A stretch of 47,048 bases of DNA from Methanobrevibacter sp. (GTDB lineage Archaea > Methanobacteriota > Methanobacteria > Methanobacteriales > Methanobacteriaceae). How positions within the stretch are numbered: position 1 is the stretch's first letter; every line of letters begins with the position of its first letter. Below the pieces are notes generated by a model. That model saw only the letters and a list, made by a program, of their open reading frames with translations. It searched no databases and had not been told where the DNA came from. The stretch lies in the NCBI GenBank assembly GCA_030539935.1, contig JAUNXF010000001.1:1-47048 (forward strand), in the 5' to 3' direction. The position numbers were made by a program, and so were the translations under genes. Shown in pieces: positions 26,719 to 35,239 of this stretch.

Positions 26719-26940
26719 TTATCTCCTAGATTTTCTTCTTAATTTATTTCTACGAGCCTCTTCTTTCAGTTCTTTAGCTCTTTTTTGTTCCCTTTTCACT
26801 TCTTCACCATATTTTCTCATAAGCAACATTACTTCAAGATCATGGGAGAAGAATCTGTTCATCACTTCCAGTATTCCTATACCATAATGTTTTGCCACTC
26901 GGAAGTAGACTTCTCCAACGAAACTATCGAGGAGTTGGAA
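26719..26940 (-). CDS. Tail chaperone extension (gpT-like), made by ribosomal frameshift
   Basis: An open frame of 73 codons without its own start codon, FQLLDSFVGEVYFRVAKHYG...RRKSRR, ends 3 bases before the tape measure ATG. It overlaps the end of the tail chaperone gene and can be reached at CTT TTT C (26944-26938). There tRNA-Phe may slip +1 from TTT to TTC, or -2 to another TTT. The lambda G/GT arrangement is general in tailed phages. The highly basic, helical C-terminus fits a gpT role. Confidence 0.7.
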   Translation of the reverse strand, partial: FQLLDSFVGEVYFRVAKHYGIGILEVMNRFFSHDLEVMLLMRKYGEEVKREQKRAKELKEEARRNKLRRKSRR

Positions 26941-27670
26941 AAAGTTCTTCTTCTGTTTTATCGCTGATATTCAACTTTTGTTTTATCTTATTGAATAGTA
27001 ATAGTCTTGCTGGAAGGTCTATTTGTTTCCAGAAATCTAATTTTTCTGTGTATGTTTTTTCTGGATCATCAACAAAATCAACTATTTTAGCGAGCATTTC
27101 TGTAATGTCTTCAGCATTGCTATCATAATCCATTACTCTTTCATTGATCTTGTCTTGAATGTGCTTTTGCATTTTTGCCTCTTCAGGACTTAATTGTTGA
27201 TTCATAGCTGCTTTTGCATACACCTTTTTTTCAGTGCTGTTAAGTTCTCTGAATACTCTTGTTTGTGTGTCAAGCAAGCTAATGTAATCTGAATCAGGCA
27301 ATTGTTTTATGCGTAATTTTAATAATAATCTTTCCTCACCTATTGTATAGTTCATGTCTATGCGGAAACGGTTTGGGTCATTTAATAATCGTAATAATTC
27401 ATCACTTGTCTTGATGATTTTCAAATTGTCATCCAAGTTTTTCTCAATAGCTACAGTATCATAGTCTTTAAAAAGTGGCCTATATCTTGCTAATAGTTCT
27501 TTCAAGCTTGATAATTCTTCTTCAGAAAATTCTTCATGATTTATGCATTTGTCAACAAGTTCCTTTTCATAAATGTCTAAGTATTCATAGGGTAATCTTT
27601 TGCATTCTTCAGGAAATCTTGTGCGAAGATTGTGCTTATCTGCTGCTTTAGTGTCAATTTCATAAGTCAT
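26924..27670 (-). CDS. Tail assembly chaperone (gpG-like)
   Basis: Protein of 248 residues starting MTYEIDTKAADK with AGGAGA before it. Long, charged and helical, it ends ...EELFPTPR. The place directly before the tape measure and the overlapping frame at its 3' end identify it as the first of the tail assembly chaperone pair. It should coat the tape measure before the tube forms. It is longer than lambda gpG. Confidence 0.7.
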   Translation of the reverse strand: MTYEIDTKAADKHNLRTRFPEECKRLPYEYLDIYEKELVDKCINHEEFSEEELSSLKELLARYRPLFKDYDTVAIEKNLDDNLKIIKTSDELLRLLNDPNRFRIDMNYTIGEERLLLKLRIKQLPDSDYISLLDTQTRVFRELNSTEKKVYAKAAMNQQLSPEEAKMQKHIQDKINERVMDYDSNAEDITEMLAKIVDFVDDPEKTYTEKLDFWKQIDLPARLLLFNKIKQKLNISDKTEEELFPTPR

Positions 27671-27792
27671 AATAATTTCTCCTGGTCTAAAAATTAAAGG
27701 ATTATAAAAAAATGTTCTCATAAAAAAAGTTTAAAAAAATAATAAAATAAGATGGAAAAAATGAGGATAGAATATTATAAAATATGCTTTTT

Positions 27793-28200
27793 TTATCTTG
27801 GTAATTCAAATCCTAAAGCACTGCCTGAAACATCCACAGTTACTCCATCATCACCGTAGGACCAATTAACCTCACTGATTTTAGCATTAATCATTGTACC
27901 GACGGATTTATAATCACCATCAGGACCGAAACGGAAAACACCTACAGGGAACAGTTTCTTTTTGAGTTTCGCTTCCATAAGGAAATCAAAAAATTCCGGT
28001 TCAATGCCTGAAGCACCCCATTCATAGGAGTTAGTAGTACGGCCGTAACGGATAGGGTCTGCACTGTTGGTTACTGTTTTAGGGTCTCCTCCATCTTCAC
28101 CAAAATCCATGGTGAGTTCATTTGAATAAATTCTTTCTGAATCTATTCTCATTTCTGCCATGTGATAACTGTTGTCAGTTGGGTCTATTTTTATAGCCAT
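27793..28200 (-). CDS. Tail tube protein
   Basis: Protein of 135 residues of the XkdM/FII-like tube type, starting MAIKIDPTDNSYHMAEMRI. Beta-rich with a GIEPEFFDFLMEAK helix. It lies directly after the sheath and before the tail chaperones, as in PBSX, Mu and P2. Forms the inner tube through which DNA passes. Confidence 0.8.
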   Translation of the reverse strand: MAIKIDPTDNSYHMAEMRIDSERIYSNELTMDFGEDGGDPKTVTNSADPIRYGRTTNSYEWGASGIEPEFFDFLMEAKLKKKLFPVGVFRFGPDGDYKSVGTMINAKISEVNWSYGDDGVTVDVSGSALGFELPR

Positions 28201-28202
28201 TC

Positions 28203-29381
28203 TTATGCACCTCCACTAATTGCATTTGGCTGTTCAATATACATGCTGAAACCGATAAGCAAAGTGCTGTTAGCTGGTACCGCAACACCTTCTGCATGTA
28301 AATCGTAAGGATTTACTTCATCTTCAGTTACATTTATTTCGGTTCCATCATTCATTTCGCCATTGCGTATTTTAGCATTAACCAATACATCCAAATCAGA
28401 TTGCAAGTAATTGATATTGGTTTCAGTTTCATTGCGTTTCAATTGTGTGTAAAGTATCATGTATGCTTCACGTATTAATTGGTCTACATTTCTTCTTGCA
28501 TGCAATAATGCATCATTTGGCCTGCTGTCTGGAGAAGCTCCGAATGCTGTGCTTACTGCAAGGTTTATTTTTGGATGGATTTCTGATCCTGCTCTTTCAT
28601 CACGGTTGAAGATTACACCTGCAGCTTGCAATTCATCCTCTTCATCAGGAGTTCTTTCAGTGAATGTTCCTGGAGCAACACTTCGATAATCACTGTATCC
28701 CGGTTCCTCATCATGTGGGGTGCAAAGGATGTTTGCAACAGTTTTGCCGAATAATAAGTATTCTGCAAAACCCACTCTGCTATCTTGGATGAATTTCGCT
28801 TTAGTGTCATCTGCAATGTCTTTTAAATCTGCATCAGTGCATCCTTCAATTGTGAAATATGCAACTCTTGGATTACCATCTTCACTATCATCATCAATGC
28901 TTTCAGCTGCAGCCTTTAAAAGGTCAATGATGTCTGAAGTTCCATGAGCTTTTTTGAATCCAACAAAGACTTCTGCTTGAACTTCTCTTTTGCTTTTTGC
29001 TAAGGCCATTGCATTGGTCCATGCTGAAGTGGTCAATGAAGTTACTGCATCATTGCCAGACCCTGTAGTGGTAGTTCCTGCACCGAGGTCTATTACATAG
29101 ACATAAGGGACACTTAAGTCATCAGAATTAATCTTCTTGTTTTCTTCAAAGAAATCTTTTAAAAATGCAAGCAATGGGTTGTTGGTAGTGCTTGTTCCTA
29201 AACCTCCATTTGCAACACTAGCATTGCATGCAGAAAAGTTCTTAAACTTTTGAATGCCTGCAGCAGGATTTGCATTGTTAGATATTCCTATGATTATTGG
29301 TATTTCTCCACCTTCACCGTTAAGTGTAGGATTGGAAGCACCTTCATAATATTTTACTTTAGGGGTTTCTGTAATCGCCAT
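28203..29381 (-). CDS. Contractile tail sheath protein
   Basis: Protein of 392 residues. The sheath family pattern is visible: an N-terminal IPIIIGISNNANPA, a central YRSVAPGTFTERTPDEEDEL followed by LQAAGVIFNRDERAGSEIHP, and a C-terminal VPANSTLLIGFSMYIEQPNAI. The sheath contracts to drive the tube through the envelope. Together with gp25 and baseplate J it shows that this is a myovirus-type virus, unlike the siphovirus psiM1/psiM2 of Methanothermobacter. Confidence 0.85.
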   Translation of the reverse strand: MAITETPKVKYYEGASNPTLNGEGGEIPIIIGISNNANPAAGIQKFKNFSACNASVANGGLGTSTTNNPLLAFLKDFFEENKKINSDDLSVPYVYVIDLGAGTTTTGSGNDAVTSLTTSAWTNAMALAKSKREVQAEVFVGFKKAHGTSDIIDLLKAAAESIDDDSEDGNPRVAYFTIEGCTDADLKDIADDTKAKFIQDSRVGFAEYLLFGKTVANILCTPHDEEPGYSDYRSVAPGTFTERTPDEEDELQAAGVIFNRDERAGSEIHPKINLAVSTAFGASPDSRPNDALLHARRNVDQLIREAYMILYTQLKRNETETNINYLQSDLDVLVNAKIRNGEMNDGTEINVTEDEVNPYDLHAEGVAVPANSTLLIGFSMYIEQPNAISGGA

Positions 29382-29394
29382 ATTTAACTCACCT

Positions 29395-29646
29395 TTATTC
29401 TAAAAAGTCTTTAATAATTTTTTCCAATTCATCATCTGTTATGCTTGGTTCAATATCCTCTCTTCCATAAACAGATTCCTCATAACGATATTGTTGAAGA
29501 AGGCCTGCTTTAGATAAAGCTCCAATTATAATAAAATTTTTAGTGCTGTTTTCCTGCACTGCCTCATAGAGGATTTTCTTCTCCTTTTTAGCCTTAGAAG
29601 CAGAAGCAGTTTTTTTAGCACCTTCATCTTCTTTCTTTTTTGTCAT
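29395..29646 (-). CDS. Small Lys-rich protein before the sheath
   Basis: 83 residues: a Lys/Ala/Ser-rich N-terminus (MTKKKEDEGAKKTASASK) and a short acidic domain (EPSITDDELEKIIKDFLE). It overlaps the preceding gene by 4 bases. Short proteins of this kind often precede sheath genes (XkdJ-like position). Function is unknown. Confidence 0.6.
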   Translation of the reverse strand: MTKKKEDEGAKKTASASKAKKEKKILYEAVQENSTKNFIIIGALSKAGLLQQYRYEESVYGREDIEPSITDDELEKIIKDFLE

Positions 29647-30257
29647 AATAATTCCTCTGATATCTTGATAGAGTCAAATGTTCTTCCGCCAATACGATAG
29701 AAAGTGTAATAGTCCATATTGAGTTTAAAAATAGTTCTTAATATTGTTTCACTTGAGTCCAATTCATCCAAATCTGTAATGCTGTTAATTGTAAAAGTTC
29801 TTTTAACAATATTGTTTTGTCTGAAAAAGGACTGATAATTATGGAGGTTTGGGCATTGATTTTTATTTGCTCTCCCATTTTGTAAAGTTAACGCTTCACA
29901 TTCTTCCATAGTTTCGCTGCAATTGTGGCTTGAAGGATTGAAATTAGCACATGTTGTGTAATGATTGGCTTCAGCTTGAAGTATTCTGTTATTGATTTCT
30001 GTGATTAATGTTTGGCGTTCCTCTTCAGAGTTAGACCAAATATTGATCCATAAATCGGCAGAATACCTTTTGCTAATATATTGAATGTTATCTATTTCAA
30101 CATATTTTTGTTTGATTAAGGATTCATCAGCCAATAATACATTCACACAAGGGGTTATATCTGTTGGTCTATAACGATTACCAGTATAGATCTTGTTATC
30201 TTGGACTGTTAAATTACATCGTAACAAATCTATGAATGCTTTTTCTAATACGTGCAT
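29643..30257 (-). CDS. Tail terminator / neck protein
   Basis: Protein of 204 residues starting MHVLEKAFIDLLRCN; GGTGGAATAAA precedes the ATG at 30257, which lies just after the stop of the gp10-like gene. Position (after the HK97 gp10-like protein, before the sheath) fits a tail completion protein. An insertion with several Cys (TTCANFNPSSHNCSETMEECE) is unusual for the family. Confidence 0.6.
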   Translation of the reverse strand: MHVLEKAFIDLLRCNLTVQDNKIYTGNRYRPTDITPCVNVLLADESLIKQKYVEIDNIQYISKRYSADLWINIWSNSEEERQTLITEINNRILQAEANHYTTCANFNPSSHNCSETMEECEALTLQNGRANKNQCPNLHNYQSFFRQNNIVKRTFTINSITDLDELDSSETILRTIFKLNMDYYTFYRIGGRTFDSIKISEELL

Positions 30258-30258
30258 T

Positions 30259-30720
30259 TTATTCCACCACTCCACTATTTTTAAGTTCTTCATGGACGTA
30301 TTGTGTTAATCTTGGGGCTACTTTCCTAGCAGTACGGGTTACAAAAGGATTAGGTGCTCTTGCAGGAATCTTTACTTCCTTAACAGAATGCCATTTCCCA
30401 TCTTTAGTTTTAAATTTCAGATATGGTTTTTTCCTTGCTTTGACTGCGTGGGCCTGAGTACCATATTGAATATAAATCCAGTAAGCGGGGTTATGTAAGG
30501 AACTATGTATTTGCCCTTGGCATTTTCCTGGCTTAAATTTGCTTATGCTTCTACGAAGGTTACCTGTATCTATCGGGGCTTCACGCCTCATAGTGTTTTC
30601 AGCATCATCTAGTGTATGGTCTACGGCAGTATCTAGTGCATCTTCATATCCTTCTCCTTTCAAGCCTAATTTTTTAAAATAGGAATCATCGAATTTGATA
30701 TCTATACTGAAAGTAGCCAT
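30259..30720 (-). CDS. HK97 gp10-like head-tail joining protein
   Basis: Protein of 153 residues. The segment DAENTMRREAPIDTGNLRRS is the hallmark of the HK97-gp10_like family, followed by AYWIYIQYGTQAH and PNPFVTRTARKV, also typical. It overlaps the upstream stop by one base. Acts in the neck between head and tail. Confidence 0.85.
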   Translation of the reverse strand: MATFSIDIKFDDSYFKKLGLKGEGYEDALDTAVDHTLDDAENTMRREAPIDTGNLRRSISKFKPGKCQGQIHSSLHNPAYWIYIQYGTQAHAVKARKKPYLKFKTKDGKWHSVKEVKIPARAPNPFVTRTARKVAPRLTQYVHEELKNSGVVE

Positions 30721-31058
30721 TAGTCTTGCACCTCTTTTCTTTGTCTTTTAATCACCATTTCCTTATGTGGCCATACTCCATGATTGCAATTCTCTATAGA
30801 TCCAATTATTTCATATTTAATATCATTAATCCTTAATTGGTCTGTATCATTTATTTCTACAGATTCATCCATGATGACCCTGTAAGTGTCTTGGAGTATC
30901 TTCCCAAATTCTTGCAATGATGATGTAGGAGAAATGAGTTGTATATCTACACTTATGGTTTCCTTGAACACATATTCATTCTGTGAACCATAGTAATCGA
31001 AAGTTTCATTTTGACAAGTGTAGATATCTATCTCTTCATTGGGAAATAGGACTGGCAT
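30720..31058 (-). CDS. Head closure protein
   Basis: 112 residues, starting MPVLFPNEEIDIYTCQ, mostly beta strands, ending KEMVIKRQRKEVQD. Size and place (adaptor, closure, gp10-like, terminator) match the head closure or stopper (gp16/YqbH-like) slot. There is no strong motif, so the call is by position. Confidence 0.6.
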   Translation of the reverse strand: MPVLFPNEEIDIYTCQNETFDYYGSQNEYVFKETISVDIQLISPTSSLQEFGKILQDTYRVIMDESVEINDTDQLRINDIKYEIIGSIENCNHGVWPHKEMVIKRQRKEVQD

Positions 31059-31059
31059 C

Positions 31060-31551
31060 TTATATCATCCTCACCAAGCAATTGTAACGATTACGCAAAT
31101 CATTAATCATGTTCTGAATTGTGGCTCCTTTGCTAAGGCTTGTGTCATAGGAAACGCTTACATTGATTTCCTTGACGCTGGAAACATCCTTTTTCCAATC
31201 ATCATCCAATTCATATTCCATCATCAAATCCACTATAGGGATGAATTCATTTTCAGGAAGGCCATAAGTGTATTCGACATATAAGTCTCCGGAATATTCT
31301 CTTGGCAAATGAACTGTTCCTTCATCCTCAAGGATAATGACATCATCAAGATCCATTGTTTCTCCATCTATTTTTAGTTCCTTTATCTCCTTGAGGGGAT
31401 AGTGGGACAATAATATTTCAGAACCTTGGAAATTTCTTTCTAATTCTTTGGCAGATTTAGGTATGAGAGGCAAACCTACTTCAACTTCCAAACGTTTAAG
31501 AAGTTTTTCTTTTAATAAATCTTCATTTTCAATACTGTTTTCTTCTGTCAT
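31060..31551 (-). CDS. Head-tail adaptor (gp6/YqbG-like)
   Basis: 163 residues. An acidic helical start (MTEENSIENEDLLKEKLLKRL) and a late segment ...ISVSYDTSLSKGATIQNMINDL (seen as VSVSYDTSLSKGAT) followed by LRNRYNCLVRMI fit the DNA-packaging adaptor that binds the portal. It is the first of the connector genes after the capsid. Confidence 0.65.
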   Translation of the reverse strand: MTEENSIENEDLLKEKLLKRLEVEVGLPLIPKSAKELERNFQGSEILLSHYPLKEIKELKIDGETMDLDDVIILEDEGTVHLPREYSGDLYVEYTYGLPENEFIPIVDLMMEYELDDDWKKDVSSVKEINVSVSYDTSLSKGATIQNMINDLRNRYNCLVRMI

Positions 31552-31630
31552 TGAACTTTTTCACCTCTCAAAATAATTAGTTAATTTAATAATAAAAAAA
31601 GTTTAAAATTTAAAAATTTATGATCTTGTT

Positions 31631-32680
31631 TTATCCTGTTCCTTCAGCTGCTGGAACAGTAACATTTACATTGTAAGGGGATGCAACTTCCAAGCTAGTG
31701 TCGATTCCTTTAATCATACCATTGCAGAACTCAGCAGTAACGTTAGCAGTAGCAAAGGATACAACTGCATTTTTAGTACCAAGTTTATTGGTAGGCAAGT
31801 TGGTCATTAATGTTGGAGGCAATAAACGTTTTACTTCAATAGTGGAAGAATCAGCAAACAACATTAAATCTTTACTGTTCACTTGATTTAAGTTGGAATC
31901 AATCAATATTGGAATTTCAGCACCATTTGGAGCTTCATAAGCAACTACCCTATGTCCAAGGCCAATGTCAATTTTATCATTGTAGCGTCTGTATGGCGCA
32001 ACAATCTTTTTTAGTTGTTTTGCAACCGCATTAGTAGTGATTATTGCATCTACAGTTCCACCATTGCCATCAATGATAGTGGTTAACATGTCATCAATGA
32101 CATCTTCATTGATTGCTTCATCAGCATCCATTGTTTCCACATTGGTGGTTACTTGTTTGGTGAAGCCTTCAAAGTTTTTTGCAGCTGCAGTACCGGTACC
32201 TTGAAGCAAGGCGCTGTCTAATTCGTTTGTTACTTTTATGAAACCTTTGTCGATTTCCTTTGCAAGGATATCAATTGCATTATTTCCCATCTGAGCCATT
32301 AAGCTTACATCGATTGGGTGGATTAATGTTTTCATTTTACTCATTGCTTCTTGATAGGAGGATGCATTTGCTGCAGGAATGTCATCGTTTTCATCTAACC
32401 ATGAAGCAAGGCTTGCATCAGTCTCTTTGTAGAAACCGGCATAGGTTGAACTGAAGGAGTCATCCACTCTTCCTTTGGATTCAAGGAATCTGAAGAAAGG
32501 TGCTTTTTCAAACACTTTTGACTTTAAATCTGGACTGTATTGGATTTGGGTAGATGTTGGTGCATCACCGGTTACCATCATCCTAGCGTCCTTTTTCAAA
32601 TCATTATATGCCTTTTGCAAACTTGCAATATTTTCGTTTTGAGAAGCGATTTTTGCTTCTAAATCTTGTATAGTAGTCAT
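31631..32680 (-). CDS. Major capsid protein, HK97 fold
   Basis: 349 residues. An N-terminal coiled-coil delta-like segment (about 1-35) precedes the body with WLDENDDIPAANASSYQEAM, VTNELDSALLQGTG, DAIITTNAVAKQLKK and the late strand ADSSTIEVKRL. These are HK97-fold capsid features. GGTGATACT precedes the ATG. It follows the protease/scaffold gene as usual. Confidence 0.85.
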   Translation of the reverse strand: MTTIQDLEAKIASQNENIASLQKAYNDLKKDARMMVTGDAPTSTQIQYSPDLKSKVFEKAPFFRFLESKGRVDDSFSSTYAGFYKETDASLASWLDENDDIPAANASSYQEAMSKMKTLIHPIDVSLMAQMGNNAIDILAKEIDKGFIKVTNELDSALLQGTGTAAAKNFEGFTKQVTTNVETMDADEAINEDVIDDMLTTIIDGNGGTVDAIITTNAVAKQLKKIVAPYRRYNDKIDIGLGHRVVAYEAPNGAEIPILIDSNLNQVNSKDLMLFADSSTIEVKRLLPPTLMTNLPTNKLGTKNAVVSFATANVTAEFCNGMIKGIDTSLEVASPYNVNVTVPAAEGTG

Positions 32681-32716
32681 AGTATCACCATAAAATTATT
32701 CTTAATTTTTTAGTTC

Positions 32717-33799
32717 TTATCCGATTAAAGACCTGATGAAAGCATCTTGAGATTGATTGCCAAACATTTTCTCAGCGATTTCATGGCTAGTCAAACCCTT
32801 ATCTTTCTCTTCATTGGATCCATTATCTGATAAGTCTTTTTCCTTAACATCATCCACATGGAATTCTGGGTCGCGATGATTTTCTAAATCTTTGAAAAGG
32901 GTTCCCATAGTGTCTTCCATGGTAGATTTGACAGTGCTTTCAATTAAATCTTTGAGTTTTTTCTCTGCTTCCTCATCCTCTTCATCGTCTTCATCATCAT
33001 TGTTAGATGAGGAGTCTTTTAGTTTTTCAAATTCTGCTTTAACCAAAGCAGGTATTTCTTTGCTTACTTGCTTAACGGTTTCACTGGCAATCTCACTAAC
33101 AATCTCGTCTTGTTTGGATGCCATTAACTCGTTAAACAAATCCACTGCATCATCTTTACTGAACTCTGCAGTTTCCTCTTTTTTAGTTTCTTCTTGTTTA
33201 GTCATAATTTCACCATTGAAATCTAAATTTTTACGGATAACATGACATGCCCCCGCAAGGCAATTTGCCTTAACAATACTCTTATCAGTTGATTCCTGTA
33301 TTGTTCCATAGGTATCCCAATTGGCAGGCATGCCTGTTAATGATATTTCCATAAGGCGCAAGTCCTTAATTTCCCAGCCATGATCTTCAAGGATTGTATA
33401 CTCTGTAATCTTACCTCCAATGCTCAACCCAAGGTTAACGCCTATATCAAGCATTTCCTTGATTTCCGGAGATTTGGATTTACGAAGCTGAGCGCAAATC
33501 TTAAGTGAATCATCAGTTGAATCAAGCACTTCCTTTATCGCACCATAAATCCCATCCAAGCCATACCTATGGTCTCCATGCAGGTTTCTAGTGGTTGTAA
33601 GCAACTGCTCTTTCATGGAGCGTATAGCTGATGGAAGTATGATGTCTCCCTGAAGGTCTTTATTTGTTGTAGAAGCAGTTCCATCTATCACTAAAGTTCC
33701 GTCACTATTTTCAGTGTATTTAACTTCTGGTTGGGATTTATTAGTTAATGGAACGAATAGTTGGAATTGCTTCATTTCGTTTAGTACTTCAGCTGTCAT
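32717..33799 (-). CDS. Prohead protease fused to scaffold
   Basis: 360 residues. The N-terminal ~180 are an HK97-type (U35/S78) maturation protease with the catalytic His in TTRNLHGDHRYG, Ser in GVNLGLSIGGKIT, and ISLTGMPANWDT. The C-terminal half is acidic and coiled-coil-like (DDEDDEEDEEAEKKL), as expected for a scaffold that is then degraded. I prefer ATG 33799. The usual order protease/scaffold to capsid is kept. Confidence 0.85.
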   Translation of the reverse strand: MTAEVLNEMKQFQLFVPLTNKSQPEVKYTENSDGTLVIDGTASTTNKDLQGDIILPSAIRSMKEQLLTTTRNLHGDHRYGLDGIYGAIKEVLDSTDDSLKICAQLRKSKSPEIKEMLDIGVNLGLSIGGKITEYTILEDHGWEIKDLRLMEISLTGMPANWDTYGTIQESTDKSIVKANCLAGACHVIRKNLDFNGEIMTKQEETKKEETAEFSKDDAVDLFNELMASKQDEIVSEIASETVKQVSKEIPALVKAEFEKLKDSSSNNDDEDDEEDEEAEKKLKDLIESTVKSTMEDTMGTLFKDLENHRDPEFHVDDVKEKDLSDNGSNEEKDKGLTSHEIAEKMFGNQSQDAFIRSLIG

Positions 33800-33851
33800 A
33801 AACAATCAACCATTAAAAAAAAATATTAATTCAAATTTTTTGCTTTATAGA

Positions 33852-33922
33852 GTGGGATTAGGGACTCAAACCCTTAGGTATAATGAAAAAATTAGTAAAA
33901 AAATTTAAAAATTTTATCCCAC
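33852..33922 (-). other. tRNA-like element, degenerate
   Basis: On the minus strand 71 nt begin GTGGGAT and end ATCCCAC, a perfect 7-bp acceptor-like stem. Next to the 3' arm is a T-arm-like hairpin, AAGGG TTTGAGT CCCTA, with the loop close to a TPsiC loop (one change at the C). The D and anticodon arm region is almost pure A/T and folds poorly. Total length is that of a tRNA. This could be a decayed tRNA, a tRNA mimic or chance. The rest of 33800-34082 holds only the terminator at 33998-34026. Confidence 0.35.
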
Positions 33923-33997
33923 AAAAGAATTAAATAAAAATGATAATTAAACGATAGCTCACGCTAACTAGTTAAATTTATAAAAATTAGTATATAA

Positions 33998-34026
33998 AAG
34001 GCCACAATACAACAGTAATGTGGCTT
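33998..34026 (-). terminator. Terminator of the Ntn hydrolase cargo unit
   Basis: Hairpin with arms GCCACA (34001-34006) and TGTGGC (34019-34024), followed on the minus strand by TTTTATATA. It lies about 60 bases after the stop of the 47-aa gene. It resembles the hairpin after the 128-aa cargo gene (both have GGCCAC). Confidence 0.55.
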
Positions 34027-34082
34027 AAATATTATGTTAATATGTTTTAGAATCGTATGGTTAGACAGAAAATTCAAAAATA

Positions 34083-34226
34083 TTATAAATCCTGAAATAA
34101 TTCAGATAATTCATCTAAATCCTCATTTGTTAATTTATTTTCAACAGAATTTAACACGGATTTGATGAATTCATCACGCCCACAATTTGATTCAAATTTC
34201 ACATCTATTGTTTCTTCATTAATCAT
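34083..34226 (-). CDS. Small acidic protein of the cargo unit (47 aa)
   Basis: ORF of 47 codons, MINEETIDVKFESNCGRDEF..., ending ELSELFQDL, with a near-perfect AAGGAGG site overlapping the stop region of the Ntn hydrolase gene, so the two are coupled. Acidic and helical. Function is unknown; it could be a partner or inhibitor of the hydrolase (inference). Confidence 0.65.
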   Translation of the reverse strand: MINEETIDVKFESNCGRDEFIKSVLNSVENKLTNEDLDELSELFQDL

Positions 34227-34241
34227 CGCAAAAACCTCCTT

Positions 34242-35009
34242 TTAAACATTAATATTTAATTCATTAAGTTTTTCATGAGTTTTACCATAAATTAATTCTT
34301 CATTATAAATTTGATCTAGAATATTAATGTCCTCATTAGTTAACATTTGAATCCCTTTTTCATTCAAAAATCCAATGTCTGTTTCTTTTCCTACGCCTTG
34401 CATCGCTTCAGCATTCTTTTTAGCTTTATAAACGTTATACAAAGTAGTTTTTAAATCATTATCTTTGGAATGATTTTGGAATAAAAGAGTGTTTTGAGCT
34501 TGAATTGAACCTGAACCAATTGTATGAAAATTAATTTGATTAAAATTTACAATGCCGGTTTCACTTATTTCACTGATTTTAGCATTGCCTTCTTCAAAAC
34601 CAATTAATAATACTGCAGTATTCAATTTAGTCTTAGTTATGCCTATCAAGATTTGATTTTGAAATTCATTTACGATTTGATTTTTTAATAGGTCTTTAAC
34701 AAAATCAAAATCGATAGAATAAACATCTAAAATCTCTTTTTGAATTTGTTCTAATCTTTTTTGTTTAAATTTATCTTCAATAATATTTTGAATTTCAGAG
34801 TATGTTTTATTTGAATAATCATCATCAAGAAGATAATTCATTAATAATGCTCTACCTGATACCATACCTACAGTATTATCTGTAATTAAGGAATATTTAT
34901 TACTATTATGTTCAAATTCTCCTATTCCAGTAGTTATCATATGATCAACAGCGAAAACAATATGTTCTTTTTCATCTTCAGTACATATTGCAGAAATACA
35001 AATTGTCAT
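34242..35009 (-). CDS. Proteasome-like Ntn hydrolase (cargo gene)
   Basis: 255 residues. The N-terminus MTICISAICTEDEKEHIVFA resembles a proteasome beta/HslV fold: Thr2 would be the N-terminal nucleophile after Met removal, Asp22 in AVDHMIT matches the conserved Asp17, and Lys38 in NKYSLITDNTVGMVSG matches Lys33. IGSGSIQAQNTL is another proteasome-type strand-turn. It is not a standard proteasome subunit (longer insert, different C-terminus). It has its own TATA box and terminator inside the head operon. Its target is unknown. Confidence 0.7.
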   Translation of the reverse strand: MTICISAICTEDEKEHIVFAVDHMITTGIGEFEHNSNKYSLITDNTVGMVSGRALLMNYLLDDDYSNKTYSEIQNIIEDKFKQKRLEQIQKEILDVYSIDFDFVKDLLKNQIVNEFQNQILIGITKTKLNTAVLLIGFEEGNAKISEISETGIVNFNQINFHTIGSGSIQAQNTLLFQNHSKDNDLKTTLYNVYKAKKNAEAMQGVGKETDIGFLNEKGIQMLTNEDINILDQIYNEELIYGKTHEKLNELNINV

Positions 35010-35059
35010 TTCTTAACACACCCCAATGTTATTTGGTTTATTAGAAAAAATTTTCAATG

Positions 35060-35070
35060 TATAAATATTG
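35060..35070 (-). promoter_or_regulatory. TATA box of the Ntn hydrolase gene
   Basis: AATATTTATA-type element 51-61 bp before the start codon, at the same distance as in the two other cargo genes. A second, similar element lies further upstream at 35122-35133. The intergenic 35010-35239 otherwise shows only the terminator of the gene before it. Confidence 0.6.
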
Positions 35071-35172
35071 TATAATATTATCCATTTCATATGTTTACAT
35101 ATATAATTTATGGTTTGGAAGTATATAAATATTGATGATTTGGCTTAAACAGTAATGATTAGTTGATTAAAA

Positions 35173-35197
35173 AAGGCCACTACCAATACTAGTGACC
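35173..35197 (-). terminator. Terminator of the 128-aa cargo gene
   Basis: Imperfect 8-bp arms GGCCACTA and TAGTGACC (7 of 8 pairs), followed on the minus strand by TTTTTT. It sits about 45 bases after the stop codon and before the next cargo promoter. Confidence 0.55.
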
Positions 35198-35239
35198 ATA
35201 AAAATTTCCATTATAAACAGAATAAGATAAAAATAATAT

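Noticed and set aside
34242-35009. Host proteasome beta subunit gene
   Set aside because: It lies inside the head operon, has an atypical C-terminus and insert, and no propeptide.
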